Part shown: one piece after another, positions 26,509-35,688 of the stretch | How positions within the stretch are numbered: position 1 is the first letter of the stretch | Layout: every line of letters starts with the position of its first letter | Source: Winogradskyella psychrotolerans | GTDB lineage: Bacteria > Bacteroidota > Bacteroidia > Flavobacteriales > Flavobacteriaceae | DNA length: 47,125 nt | Reading direction: 5' to 3' | Assembly: GCF_018860545.1 (NCBI RefSeq) | Contig: NZ_JAHKPN010000055.1 | Span: 1 to 47,125, forward strand | The notes under the pieces: generated by a model | Seen by the model: the letters and a program-made list of their open reading frames with translations, nothing else | What the model was told of the DNA's origin: nothing | Database searches by the model: none | Translations under genes and position numbers: made by a program

Positions 26509-27276
26509 ATGAAAAAAACAATTACACTTTTAGCAATTTTAGTTTGCACAACATCACTATTCGCACAGAATGTGACGTTTGATTTAGAATGGAATTCGGA
26601 CAATTCTCAATATGAATTATATGTCACAAGAGATACAACAGCAGAAGAGCCGCCAACAGTCGCAGGTACGTCTTCTGTAACTATTGTTTTTCCGACGGAT
26701 GGTGCTACCGGTACAAGGTCTCTAGCGCATACAAGTGAGAGTGTTTCTAATTATAATCCCGCTGGAGTTATTAGAAGTCCGGGAGCGGCTACTGAAGAAG
26801 ATTTTTATGTGTTTAACTCCACAGGTGGAGCTAATTATGTCGGAGTTTTTCAGGCTAACGTACCAGTTCTTTGGATGACGTTTACACCCTCAGATGGTAA
26901 TTCTGAAGCACGATTATTTGAAAATGGAGTAGATCCAGACTCATCTGGTGAAGGGATGTTAGGAATAAACGCATTATCATCATTCTATGTTATTTCTTTT
27001 GCTGGAGCCATTGATGAATATATTGGGAATGTACTTAATGTAGAAACCAATGAAATCACAGAACTATCCATTCATCCAAATCCTGCGTCAAATAAAGTTA
27101 ATATTGTCTCTAATCACCCAATAGATCGTATTGAAGTTTATGACATCTTGGGAAAACAAGTACAAGAATTAAAAGATGTTGCTGAGGTTAATGTTTCAAA
27201 CTTAGAAGCTGGAATCTATTTATTTAAAATACAGATTGGTAATCAAGTAGAAACACGAAAAATAGTTGTAAAATAA
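26509..27276 (+). CDS. Secreted protein with T9SS type A sorting domain
   Basis: The 255-residue protein has a signal peptide (about 1-20), a beta-rich domain of about 150 residues with no family I recognise, and a C-terminal T9SS type A sorting domain (about 183-255: IHPNPASNKVNIV, IEVYDILGKQV, VNVSNLEAGIYLFKI, TRKIVVK). It should be exported to the surface or medium by the PorU pathway. It shares an operon with the dockerin-like protein. The gene ends with only one base between its stop and that of ribB on the other strand, and no terminator is visible between them. Confidence 0.85.
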   Translation: MKKTITLLAILVCTTSLFAQNVTFDLEWNSDNSQYELYVTRDTTAEEPPTVAGTSSVTIVFPTDGATGTRSLAHTSESVSNYNPAGVIRSPGAATEEDFYVFNSTGGANYVGVFQANVPVLWMTFTPSDGNSEARLFENGVDPDSSGEGMLGINALSSFYVISFAGAIDEYIGNVLNVETNEITELSIHPNPASNKVNIVSNHPIDRIEVYDILGKQVQELKDVAEVNVSNLEAGIYLFKIQIGNQVETRKIVVK

Positions 27277-27277
27277 A

Positions 27278-28426
27278 TTAATATCCTACATATTCAACAA
27301 TCTCCAAACCATATCCAATCATTCCAACACGTTTAGTTTGGAGACTGTTTGATAATAGTTTAAGCTTACTAATTTTAAGGTCGTGTAAAATTTGAGCACC
27401 AATCCCAAAATCTTTAGTATCCATACCTAAGCTAGGCGCTTTTATTAATTCACCTTCCACTTGACTCTCTTTTAACATCGAAAGACGTGTTAATAAGTTC
27501 ATAGACTCTGGTTGCTGATTAATAAAGATAATAGCGCCTTTCCCTTCGTTATTAATCACATGGAACATATCATCTAACTTCTGATCTGCATTATTGGTTA
27601 ATGCACCCAAAATATCACTATTTACCAACGTGTTATTTACACGTGTAACTATAGGTTCGTCAGATTTCCATGTGCCTTTTGTTAATGCGATATGAACTTG
27701 ATCGTTTGTTGTTTGTTGATACGCTCTAAGTCTAAATTGACCAAAACGCGTTTCCATGGTAAAGTCTTCTTTCTTTTCTATTAAAGAATCGTGTTCCATA
27801 CGGTAAGCCACTAAATCCTCAATAGACACAATTTTTAAGTCAAACTTTTGAGCCACTTTTAATAATTGAGGTAAGCGTGCCATAGTGCCATCTTCATTCA
27901 TGATTTCTACAATCACGCCTGCAGGTTCAAAACCAGCTAAACGTGCAAAATCGATCGCGGCTTCAGTATGACCTGTACGTCTTAGCACACCACCTTCTTT
28001 GGCAACTAAAGGAAAGATATGTCCTGGTCTTGCTAACTCAAAAGACTTGGTGTCTTTATTGACTAAAGCTTTTACCGTTTTTGCTCTATCGCTAGCAGAA
28101 ATACCTGTACTTACTCCATTTCCTCTTAAATCAACAGAAATCGTGAATGCCGTTTCCATCGGATCCGTATTGTTACGCACCATCATATTAAGATCTAAAT
28201 CTTCACAACGATGTTCTGTGAGTGGAGCACAAATTAATCCTCTACCGTGCGTTGCCATAAAGTTGATCATTTCTGGCGTTACCTTTTCGGCAGCAGCTAA
28301 AAAATCCCCTTCATTCTCTCTATTTTCATCATCTACAACAATAATAACTTTGCCTTGTTTGATGTCTTCGATGGCTTCTTCAATAGTATTTAAGCTAGTT
28401 TGAGTATTCATGGTTTTAGTTATCAT
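27278..28426 (-). CDS. ribB: 3,4-dihydroxy-2-butanone 4-phosphate synthase with degenerate GTP cyclohydrolase II-like domain
   Basis: The N-terminal 210 residues are a full DHBP synthase. They include VVDDENRENEGDF (acidic metal and substrate site), the FMATHGRGLICAP segment, STGISASDRAKT, and RPGHIFPLVAKEGGVLRRTGHTEAAIDFARLAG. The enzyme makes a riboflavin precursor from ribulose 5-phosphate. The C-terminal part aligns in length with GTP cyclohydrolase II, but the zinc-binding Cys cluster (CxxGxxxxxxxCxC) is missing; the site reads NNTLVNSDILGALTNNADQ. It should therefore lack GTP cyclohydrolase activity. The start at 28426 leaves a five-residue extension; Met6 is an alternative. The gene lies 31 bp after the permease gene, probably in the same operon, but it has a -7 element of its own. 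Confidence 0.9.
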   Translation of the reverse strand: MITKTMNTQTSLNTIEEAIEDIKQGKVIIVVDDENRENEGDFLAAAEKVTPEMINFMATHGRGLICAPLTEHRCEDLDLNMMVRNNTDPMETAFTISVDLRGNGVSTGISASDRAKTVKALVNKDTKSFELARPGHIFPLVAKEGGVLRRTGHTEAAIDFARLAGFEPAGVIVEIMNEDGTMARLPQLLKVAQKFDLKIVSIEDLVAYRMEHDSLIEKKEDFTMETRFGQFRLRAYQQTTNDQVHIALTKGTWKSDEPIVTRVNNTLVNSDILGALTNNADQKLDDMFHVINNEGKGAIIFINQQPESMNLLTRLSMLKESQVEGELIKAPSLGMDTKDFGIGAQILHDLKISKLKLLSNSLQTKRVGMIGYGLEIVEYVGY

Positions 28427-28446
28427 GGTGCTAATTTTAGACGAAA

Positions 28447-28454
28447 CAAAGATA
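28447..28454 (-). promoter_or_regulatory. Putative -7 element before ribB
   Basis: On the minus strand this reads TATCTTTG, an exact TAnnTTTG, about 20 bp upstream of the first ribB start codon and between the permease and ribB. No -33 TTG is visible at the right distance, so an internal promoter is only suggested. Confidence 0.35.
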
Positions 28455-28457
28455 CAG

Positions 28458-30461
28458 TTATTTTATATTTTTAAGACAGCTTAGGTAGAAGTCTTGAGAA
28501 ATTCTACTTCTTACAATGACGTATTTTAAAGGATAAATTGGTAGCGTTAATATTAAAATTAAAGGATTGATACGCTTGTTATCTTGATCGATTGTTTTAT
28601 AGAATTTTGAATACACAAAAGCATTCACAATGACATAAATAACAAAAAAGATAAATGCGATAATACTTAAGCTAAAGGTCGTCTCTGCTAATTCGGGCAA
28701 CTTATTGTTTTTAAATACGAAATGTAATACTAATAGTATGGCTCCAATACAATAACTGATTAAACTCGTTTTAGAATAATCCTTATAATCTGTTAATAAA
28801 ACTCGAGCTTTTATGAGAGTATCAGGTATTTCTAAACCTTCAGATTTTAAATTTTCAAGTGAAATATTACGATCTAGTACATTATGCAGTGCAATCTCTT
28901 TAGGTTTTTTATCTAAATCAAATTCATCTTGGTTTTTGATGATTGCAATCAATTCAGGAATGGTGTTTTTTGAATAGACATTATAGACTTTAGTATCACT
29001 CTCTGAAAGTTGAAGTCGTTGTTTTGAATTGAATAAGCGTTTTAAAGGCACTATAATATTATCGAACTGAAATACACCTTTATCGTTTGTTGCACGAGTT
29101 GTTAGGTAAATACTTAAAGGTAACATCACCGCTGTAGAAAGCCAAGATCCAATGATTGGATTAAAACTGTCTTTTTCGGCACTATTTTTTGCAAAAATCC
29201 CGAAGAAATGATAGGTTAAAAACAGTACAATGGCCACAACCATTGGTAAACCTAATCCTCCTTTACGAATTAGTGCACCAAGAGGAGCTCCAACAAAAAA
29301 CAAAATAACACACGCAAATGCTAATACAAATTTATCTTGTAAGACAATAATGTGTTTGTTTAAATGTACTTTTTTAATTTCTAAATTCTTTTTATTAGAA
29401 TCCAAGATTTGCCTTGTACTATTCGAAGAGTTTATCGCCAAATTTAGAATCTGGATTTTTTGAGCCGTATTGTAAAAATCTAAGAGATTTTGAGCTATTA
29501 GGATAGAATCCTTTGGTATATTTTTTCTTGTCTTTGAAGTATCAATATTAACATTAAGAGAGGCATATGTACTTCGATTATACAACGTGGTGGCTAAGGC
29601 TCTATAATCGTTTTTTTGGTTTTGTTCTAAGGTGTCAATATATTTATTAAGTTGACTTACATTGAGCATGTTATATCTATCCGAGTGACTTTTTTCTTCT
29701 AAGTCCTCACTATTTAATATTTCTAAATCTACATTAGTGATGTAGGTGTCAAAATAACTACGTACATGTGGTTTGGCTTCATTCTTTTTAAGATTATTAC
29801 TAATAACTTCTTCGTAATAATTTCCATTTTGTAGTTCGAGTTGGAGAATATTAGAATCTGGACTACTTATAAGTTCCCCTTTTTCAGAAACAATAACGGT
29901 ATAATTTCCTCTTCGAGTGGTGTTCTTTTTATGAATAACCACATCTTCGAGAAACTGACCACGATCACCACTTTTCTTAGCGACCTTTATATTAATATTC
30001 CCAATGTCATTAAACTGTCCTTCTGCAATAGCAAGAGCAGGTTTCATTTTGGCGATGTTTCGTCTTAAATTGTAGAAGTTATATTCACCCCAAGGAATCA
30101 CGTTATTGGCAAAAAAGAAGCAACCAATACCTAGCGCAACAATAAATACACTTAAACTACGCATGGCACGTTGCAATGAAATCCCTGTAGATTTCATGGC
30201 CGCAAACTCATAGTTTTCAGCAAAATTTCCAAAAACCATTATGGAGGATAGTAAAACGGTTAGTGGCACTACCAAAGGAATTAATTTTGGCATGTAGTAC
30301 AAAATAAATTTAGCCGTCACCATGACATCTAAATCTTTACCTGCAAGTTCGGAGATATACAGCCAAACCCCTTGTAAAATAAAGATGAACATGAATATAA
30401 TAAAGACGCTAAAAAACGTCCTTAAGAAAGTGATAAGTATGTACCTATCTAATATTTTCAC
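28458..30461 (-). CDS. LptF/LptG-family LPS-export permease with C-terminal extension
   Basis: The 667-residue protein has the YjgP/YjgQ permease pattern. It carries three N-terminal membrane helices (including the family motif NYEFAAMKSTGIS near residue 80 and the following helix), a large periplasmic region (about 120-370), and three more helices near 375-470 with GAPLGALIRKGGLG. It should work with LptB and LptC to move LPS to the outer membrane. About 180 extra residues with two further membrane helices follow, beyond the E. coli LptF/G length. This longer form is usual in Bacteroidota as far as I know. It follows lolA by 68 bp and precedes ribB by 31 bp, in an envelope-biogenesis run. 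Confidence 0.87.
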   Translation of the reverse strand: MKILDRYILITFLRTFFSVFIIFMFIFILQGVWLYISELAGKDLDVMVTAKFILYYMPKLIPLVVPLTVLLSSIMVFGNFAENYEFAAMKSTGISLQRAMRSLSVFIVALGIGCFFFANNVIPWGEYNFYNLRRNIAKMKPALAIAEGQFNDIGNINIKVAKKSGDRGQFLEDVVIHKKNTTRRGNYTVIVSEKGELISSPDSNILQLELQNGNYYEEVISNNLKKNEAKPHVRSYFDTYITNVDLEILNSEDLEEKSHSDRYNMLNVSQLNKYIDTLEQNQKNDYRALATTLYNRSTYASLNVNIDTSKTRKNIPKDSILIAQNLLDFYNTAQKIQILNLAINSSNSTRQILDSNKKNLEIKKVHLNKHIIVLQDKFVLAFACVILFFVGAPLGALIRKGGLGLPMVVAIVLFLTYHFFGIFAKNSAEKDSFNPIIGSWLSTAVMLPLSIYLTTRATNDKGVFQFDNIIVPLKRLFNSKQRLQLSESDTKVYNVYSKNTIPELIAIIKNQDEFDLDKKPKEIALHNVLDRNISLENLKSEGLEIPDTLIKARVLLTDYKDYSKTSLISYCIGAILLVLHFVFKNNKLPELAETTFSLSIIAFIFFVIYVIVNAFVYSKFYKTIDQDNKRINPLILILTLPIYPLKYVIVRSRISQDFYLSCLKNIK

Positions 30462-30529
30462 ACTGTTAAAATTTAGCCTATAATCAATTAAAAAACGATC
30501 GTTTCGCGATGATATATATTTAAATCGAA

Positions 30530-31171
30530 TTAATCAATATTATTGATGAAATAATCGCTGTATTTACTTTTGTCAAATGTAAATAAGGTTTTTGATATAG
30601 GTTGGTCGGTTTTAAAAGAATTAACAGTTAATGTTGTTTTAGTTCCGTTTTTACCAACTTCAATTAAATTGTAGATGTGCTTCGTTGTGGCGTCAATACC
30701 TAATAAAACGTGTTTTATTTCAGAATTTGTATCTATTGGACTCAGTTTTACATATTGAATTTTTCGTCCTTTAATCGTTTGAACGATGTCCATTTTAAAA
30801 CTATAACCATCTTCGTAAAACGATAACATTTTACTAGGTGTAATAGTACTTTCGTCTTCCGTATTATCTGTAGAAATAGTTACTTCTTCATCTTCTGGAC
30901 TAATAGTGTATAAGGTTTTTCCGTTGAAGATTCGTGTAATGCCTAAGATATTAAGCTTGTATTTGTCTGCTTCAATCACCACATCACCACGAGTTTCTTG
31001 CTTTATATTTTCACTCGTATTATTCAGCTCGTATTTAAAGTCTAAACTGATATTTTTATAACTTTTAATTTTTGTGCTCACTTCGTTAAGTAATGTTTCA
31101 GCTTGTGTATCGTTTTGAGCAAAAGCATTGAAACCTATAGCGAGACATGCGATAATAATTAAATTTTTCAT
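30530..31171 (-). CDS. lolA: Outer-membrane lipoprotein carrier protein LolA
   Basis: A signal peptide (about 1-18) is followed by a single domain of roughly 195 residues. It opens TLLNEVSTKIKSYKNISLDFKYEL and contains the family's antiparallel sheet, such as RGDVVIEADKYKLNI, GKTLYTISPED, and a C-terminal VLLGID...IYNLIEV strand. LolA carries lipoproteins across the periplasm. It sits between ftsK and the LptF/G-type permease, an order I associate with Flavobacteriaceae. The sequence is weakly conserved across phyla, so the call rests on fold pattern, length and context together. Confidence 0.85.
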   Translation of the reverse strand: MKNLIIIACLAIGFNAFAQNDTQAETLLNEVSTKIKSYKNISLDFKYELNNTSENIKQETRGDVVIEADKYKLNILGITRIFNGKTLYTISPEDEEVTISTDNTEDESTITPSKMLSFYEDGYSFKMDIVQTIKGRKIQYVKLSPIDTNSEIKHVLLGIDATTKHIYNLIEVGKNGTKTTLTVNSFKTDQPISKTLFTFDKSKYSDYFINNID

Positions 31172-31231
31172 TCGTTTTTATTTCTTTTTTTAAATATTGT
31201 AAAATGATTTTTTTTGGTAACTACTATAATT

Positions 31232-33685
31232 TTATTGTTGTTCGTTATCTAACAACTGGTCTAGAGATACTAAATCAGGTACTAAAACTTGGCGCGCTTT
31301 ACTGCCTTCAAAATTACCGACAATTCCTGCAGCCTCGAGTTGGTCAATGATACGGCCAGCTCTGTTATATCCTAATTTTAATTTCCGTTGCAATAAAGAT
31401 GCGGAACCTTGTTGTGCGGTTACAATAAGTTCTGCGGCTTCTCTAAACAATTTATCTCTATCTGATATGTCAACATCAAGATTTGTGCCACCTTCTTCAC
31501 CAACATATTCCGGCAGTAAATGGGCATCCGGATATGCCTTTTGCGAGCCTATAAATTCAGTGATTTTCTCAACTTCTGGTGTGTCTACGAAAGCACATTG
31601 AATTCGGATCAGTTCATTACCTTGCGTGTAGAGCATATCTCCACGACCAATTAATTGATCCGCACCAGAACCATCCAAAATAGTACGCGAATCTATTTTA
31701 CTCGTTACTCTAAATGCAATACGCGCAGGGAAATTCGCTTTAATAATCCCTGTTATCACATTTACAGAAGGTCGCTGTGTAGCCACAATTAAATGTATAC
31801 CAATAGCACGCGCTAGTTGCGCTAGTCTGGCAATAGGTGTTTCTACTTCTTTACCAGCCGTCATAATTAAATCGGCAAACTCATCTACAACCAAAACAAT
31901 GTATGGTAAAAAGGCATGACCATCATTTGGATTTAACTTTCTAGCCTTAAACTTAGCGTTGTATTCTGCAATATTTCTACAAAATGCATTTTTAAGCATT
32001 TCGTATCGGTTATCCATTTCAATGCAGAGTGAGTTTAAGGTGTTTATAACCTTAGTATTATCTGTAATAATGGCATCTTCACTATCAGGAAGCTTTGCTA
32101 AATAGTGACGTTCTATTTTATTGAAAAGTGTTAATTCTACTTTTTTAGGATCGACAAGTACAAACTTTACTTCAGCAGGATGCTTTTTATATAATAAGGA
32201 TGTCAATACCGCATTTAAACCAACGGATTTTCCTTGTCCGGTTGCACCAGCCATAAGTAAGTGTGGCATTTTAGCCAAATCAACGACAAAGGTTTCGTTA
32301 CTAATTGTTTTACCGAAGGCAATTGGTAAATGCATTTCAGATTTTTGAAATTTCTGTGAAGCAATTACAGAACGCATCGATACAATAGTTGAATTTTTAT
32401 TCGGAACCTCAATACCAATCGTTCCTTTTCCCGGAATAGGTGCAATAATACGAATACCTAAAGCTGAAAGTGATAAGGCGATATCGTCTTCTAGATTTTT
32501 AATTTTTGAAATACGAATACCGGCTTCGGGTACAATCTCATAAAGGGTAACGGTTGGACCTATCGTTGCTTTTATACTCGCAATTCCAATTTTATAATTG
32601 TTTAGAGTATCTACAATTCTATTTTTATTTTCCTCTAGCTCTTCTTGGTCTATAGAAATCCCTTCGTTATCGTATTTTTTCAGGAGGTCTAGGCCAGGAA
32701 ACTGATATTTTCCTAATTCGAGAGTCGGGTCAAATTGCCCAAAATCTTCCACCAATTTATCGGCTAAATTATCGGATTCAGATTTTTCTTCTTCAACCTT
32801 TTCAACCTCCATTTTCAATTCAGGGCCTTCTACAGTTTCTTCAACTGTAGCTTCAATGGTTTCTTCTTTTGGTTTTTCAGTCACTTCCATTGTTAGCCCT
32901 TCAACCTTAGCATCTGGCTTAGAATGCTTGTTTATGGTAGGTTTCTTATCTTCTAGCGGGATTTCAAAAGTAGATTTTATGGCTTCAGCTTCTTCCGTTA
33001 AACTATTATCAAAAATGGGCGTTGGTTCAGTCGTTTTTTTGTCGGATTGTAAATCGTCTTTAATTGAACTTTTTGCGCGCTTAAAACTATTCACTATGCT
33101 TTCGCCTGTAACTTTAAATCTAATCGCTAAATAGGTGATAAGTCCAAATACTAAAAGAAGTATAGTTCCTATTTTACCGATATAATCTTGAATAAATTGA
33201 TTCATTTCAAAACCGATAGTACCCCCTAAAAAGTCGTATTTATGTGTAAAAAATCCAAAAAGAATGGACAACCACACGACGATAAGTGTTCCCCAAATCC
33301 AATGTTTTCTAAGTTTTGATTTTTTTAAATTCAAAGTCACGTAAACACCTGAAAGAAAAAATAGACCAGCAAAAATAAAAGATGGTAAACCAAATCCTTT
33401 GGTAATAAAAAATTCACTCACCCATGCGCCCAGCTGACTTGCCCAGTTTTTATACTCCGTAGAGCGTTCTGGGAAATTTTGAAGTACACTTTGGTCTTCT
33501 CTTCCTGTAAATACAAAAGATAAGAACGAAATAAATAGAAGGACTCCTAAAATAATAAGAAAACTACCTAAAATCAGTTTTTGCTGATTCGATAACTTTA
33601 ACGAAGGCTTTTTAAATGCCGTTTTTGTTTTAGCCTTAGATGTTGCTCTAGTTGGGGTTTTCTTTTTTGTTGCTTTTTTTGCCAT
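31232..33685 (-). CDS. ftsK: FtsK/SpoIIIE-family DNA translocase
   Basis: The 817-residue protein starts with a Lys/Thr-rich tail, then four membrane helices (about 40-190), an acidic linker (about 205-320) and the motor. Walker A is GATGQGKS near residue 480, and Walker B is IVLVVDEFADL. Further motifs are RLAQLARAIGIHLIVATQRPS and the KIDSRTILD loop. The final 65 residues are the gamma winged-helix domain that reads KOPS-like sites (ASLLQRKLKLGYNRAGRIIDQLE). It pumps DNA at the division septum and helps dimer resolution. The linker is short compared with E. coli FtsK, as is usual in this phylum. It is upstream of lolA by 60 bp. Confidence 0.95.
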   Translation of the reverse strand: MAKKATKKKTPTRATSKAKTKTAFKKPSLKLSNQQKLILGSFLIILGVLLFISFLSFVFTGREDQSVLQNFPERSTEYKNWASQLGAWVSEFFITKGFGLPSFIFAGLFFLSGVYVTLNLKKSKLRKHWIWGTLIVVWLSILFGFFTHKYDFLGGTIGFEMNQFIQDYIGKIGTILLLVFGLITYLAIRFKVTGESIVNSFKRAKSSIKDDLQSDKKTTEPTPIFDNSLTEEAEAIKSTFEIPLEDKKPTINKHSKPDAKVEGLTMEVTEKPKEETIEATVEETVEGPELKMEVEKVEEEKSESDNLADKLVEDFGQFDPTLELGKYQFPGLDLLKKYDNEGISIDQEELEENKNRIVDTLNNYKIGIASIKATIGPTVTLYEIVPEAGIRISKIKNLEDDIALSLSALGIRIIAPIPGKGTIGIEVPNKNSTIVSMRSVIASQKFQKSEMHLPIAFGKTISNETFVVDLAKMPHLLMAGATGQGKSVGLNAVLTSLLYKKHPAEVKFVLVDPKKVELTLFNKIERHYLAKLPDSEDAIITDNTKVINTLNSLCIEMDNRYEMLKNAFCRNIAEYNAKFKARKLNPNDGHAFLPYIVLVVDEFADLIMTAGKEVETPIARLAQLARAIGIHLIVATQRPSVNVITGIIKANFPARIAFRVTSKIDSRTILDGSGADQLIGRGDMLYTQGNELIRIQCAFVDTPEVEKITEFIGSQKAYPDAHLLPEYVGEEGGTNLDVDISDRDKLFREAAELIVTAQQGSASLLQRKLKLGYNRAGRIIDQLEAAGIVGNFEGSKARQVLVPDLVSLDQLLDNEQQ

Positions 33686-33718
33686 ACTTACTTTCTGAAT
33701 GTTTCAGAAGTCTATTGT

Positions 33719-34486
33719 TTAATTGTAATTTTTTGCCTGTTGAGAAATGCCATTGACATAGTCTTCTATAATATGTAATTCTTTCGCAATTTCAAAACCT
33801 TCAAAATCATTTATATCGTCAATACTAATATTGGAATTATAAAATTCCAAATACTGATGTGCTAATGGTAAATAGGACCAATGCCATTTTTCGAGATTAT
33901 AGCCAGTTCTACCATTTTCTTTGGTCGTATACACTTGATAAAATCCGAACTTATGAGCATTTAAAATTAACCAATCATAAATAGCTTTTCCCTTTTCACT
34001 GCTAAAATACGAATTACTTAAACTATTTAGGTCTAAATCTGTTCCCCAATGATGACGTGATGAACTTGGCATAGAACTATATTCTAAAATTTTCTGAGCA
34101 CGTTCTATCGGTTTTAGAATAGAATACCTATGCCATTTACGCTCCCAAATCGCTTTTTGTTCTTCGAAATTTCGCGTGCCAGATAAGATTACTAATTGTA
34201 CGTCGTCTTTTAAAGCTGCGTTATACATTTCTAAAAAAGCCGAATACACGTCTTTATTCAAATATATGGGTTTTGCCGAATGTTGAGCACTCACTTTTAT
34301 GAATGTAGTATCTGTTTTATAATCAAACTTGCCCAATACAAATGCCTTGGTGATACTTAACTTCTCAACAGGTTTAATAGAGTCTGCTTCAGTTTTTACT
34401 ATGTTGACAGGATAGATTTTAGTCGTGCTCCAATTGAAACTTAGAAAACTAGTAAATAAAGAAAATATGGCAATAGAGAGGTTCAT
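33719..34486 (-). CDS. M15-family D-alanyl-D-alanine carboxypeptidase (VanY-like)
   Basis: The 255-residue protein has an N-terminal signal or anchor (about 1-20) and a zinc peptidase domain. It carries SSRHHWGTDLDLN (zinc His and Asp, in the HxxGxxxD form) and EKWHWSY with the third zinc ligand. LSGTRNFEEQKAIWERKWH is the usual core helix of the family. It should trim peptidoglycan side chains in the periplasm. The gene is 33 bp upstream of ftsK on the same strand and may share its transcript. Confidence 0.88.
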   Translation of the reverse strand: MNLSIAIFSLFTSFLSFNWSTTKIYPVNIVKTEADSIKPVEKLSITKAFVLGKFDYKTDTTFIKVSAQHSAKPIYLNKDVYSAFLEMYNAALKDDVQLVILSGTRNFEEQKAIWERKWHRYSILKPIERAQKILEYSSMPSSSRHHWGTDLDLNSLSNSYFSSEKGKAIYDWLILNAHKFGFYQVYTTKENGRTGYNLEKWHWSYLPLAHQYLEFYNSNISIDDINDFEGFEIAKELHIIEDYVNGISQQAKNYN

Positions 34487-34519
34487 TTGATGCTATATAC
34501 TATTTGATTTTGGACGCTA

Positions 34520-34527
34520 CAAAAATA
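34520..34527 (-). promoter_or_regulatory. Putative -7 element upstream of the M15 peptidase
   Basis: The minus strand reads TATTTTTG, an exact TAnnTTTG, 33 bp upstream of the start codon, within the 170-bp gap after the DgkA-type gene. No matching -33 TTG was found. Confidence 0.35.
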
Positions 34528-34656
34528 CAAATATGAAACGTTTATTATGTGGATTTTGGTATGTAAACGTGATATATAATTGAAAACAATTAATGTATTG
34601 ACGAATGTCAAGGCTTCAGTATTTTAATGATTTTTAAGCTACGCTTTGGATGTGAA

Positions 34657-35022
34657 TTAGAACTTAGGAAAGTAAATGATGCATGCAATAATAACTGCAG
34701 CAATAGACGCAATAAAAACGGCACCAGCAGCAACATCTTTTATGAGTCCTATTTTTTTATTATAATCTGGATGAATGAAATCGGCAATAGCTTCAACAGC
34801 AGTATTGATACCTTCTGCACACATCACCAAACCAATCATAGTGACCTGAGCTATCCATTCCATTTTGGAAATATCAAAATAGAAGCCAGTACATGTTATG
34901 ACCAACGCAATACACAATTGGACTTTAATACTAGCTTCTGTTTTAATTAGAATCAGCATGCCTTTAAAAGCAAAGCCGACACTTTTTAATCTATTAATTA
35001 AAAACGATTCTTTTTTTTGCAT
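34657..35022 (-). CDS. Diacylglycerol kinase family protein (DgkA-type)
   Basis: The 121-residue protein has the length and three membrane helices of the small DgkA family. The catalytic signature CAEGINTAVEAIADF (about residues 68-82), including the ExxNTxxE core, is complete, followed by KKIGLIKDVAAGAVFIASI. It should phosphorylate a membrane lipid, diacylglycerol or undecaprenol, on the inner membrane. It starts 7 bp after the tpx stop on the same strand, so tpx and this gene are likely co-transcribed. Confidence 0.9.
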   Translation of the reverse strand: MQKKESFLINRLKSVGFAFKGMLILIKTEASIKVQLCIALVITCTGFYFDISKMEWIAQVTMIGLVMCAEGINTAVEAIADFIHPDYNKKIGLIKDVAAGAVFIASIAAVIIACIIYFPKF

Positions 35023-35029
35023 GCAGAAT

Positions 35030-35530
35030 TTATGCTAAACTAGCTAAAGCGTTTTCATAATTTGGTTCGTCTTTAATCTCTGCAACTTGTTCGGTATATA
35101 AAACTGTACCATCAGTATCAAGAACAACAATACATCTTGATAATAAAGTTTCTAAAGGGCCTGTTTTAAACGTTAAACCGTAATCCTTTCCGAAATCACC
35201 AGTTTTAAAATCTGAAAGACTTTCAACGTTATCTAAACCTTCAGCTCCACAAAAACGAGCTAAAGCAAAAGGTAAGTCCTTAGATATGCATAACACTTTT
35301 GTGTTGTCTAATGTACTTGCTTTTTCGTTGAATGTTCTAACCGATTGAGCACAAGTCCCAGTATCTACACTTGGAAAAATGTTTAAGACGATTCGACTGC
35401 CTGCATAATCCTCGATAGATTTTGTAGATAAATCTGTTGCTGTAAGATTAAAATTTGGAGCTTTACTACCAACAGACGGTAAGGTTCCCGTAGTTTCAAT
35501 AGGATTTCCACCTAAAGTTATATTTGCCAT
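35030..35530 (-). CDS. tpx: Thiol peroxidase Tpx
   Basis: The 166-residue protein starts ITLGGNPIETTGTLPSVGSKAPNFNL. Peroxidatic Cys60 lies in FPSVDTGTCAQSVRTF and resolving Cys94 in RFCGAEG, matching the atypical 2-Cys pattern of Tpx (Cys61/Cys95 in E. coli). It reduces lipid and organic hydroperoxides in the cytoplasm with thioredoxin. It lies just upstream of the DgkA-type gene and after the pheT terminator. Confidence 0.95.
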   Translation of the reverse strand: MANITLGGNPIETTGTLPSVGSKAPNFNLTATDLSTKSIEDYAGSRIVLNIFPSVDTGTCAQSVRTFNEKASTLDNTKVLCISKDLPFALARFCGAEGLDNVESLSDFKTGDFGKDYGLTFKTGPLETLLSRCIVVLDTDGTVLYTEQVAEIKDEPNYENALASLA

Positions 35531-35634
35531 GACTTTTATTTTTTTTTAGTTTGTTAAAAATACCAACTTTTAGGCGTACTTATCTTAAAGAAAGACTAAA
35601 TATTTTAAATAGTATATGCGTTTTTAAAAATGCA

Positions 35635-35667
35635 AAAGCCCTTAATCTAAAATAGTTTAAGGGCTTT
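35635..35667 (-). terminator. Terminator of pheT
   Basis: An 11-bp perfect stem (35635-35645 with 35657-35667) encloses an 11-nt loop. It lies 21 bp after the pheT stop and is followed on the minus strand by a T-rich stretch. The symmetry also allows some effect in the other direction. Confidence 0.75.
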
Positions 35668-35688
35668 GTATGTAATATTGGCGTGTGG

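Noticed and set aside
34627..34950. Plus-strand frame opposite the DgkA-type gene
   Set aside because: It is an antisense shadow of a clear family gene; its residues (Asn- and Cys-rich) resemble no protein.
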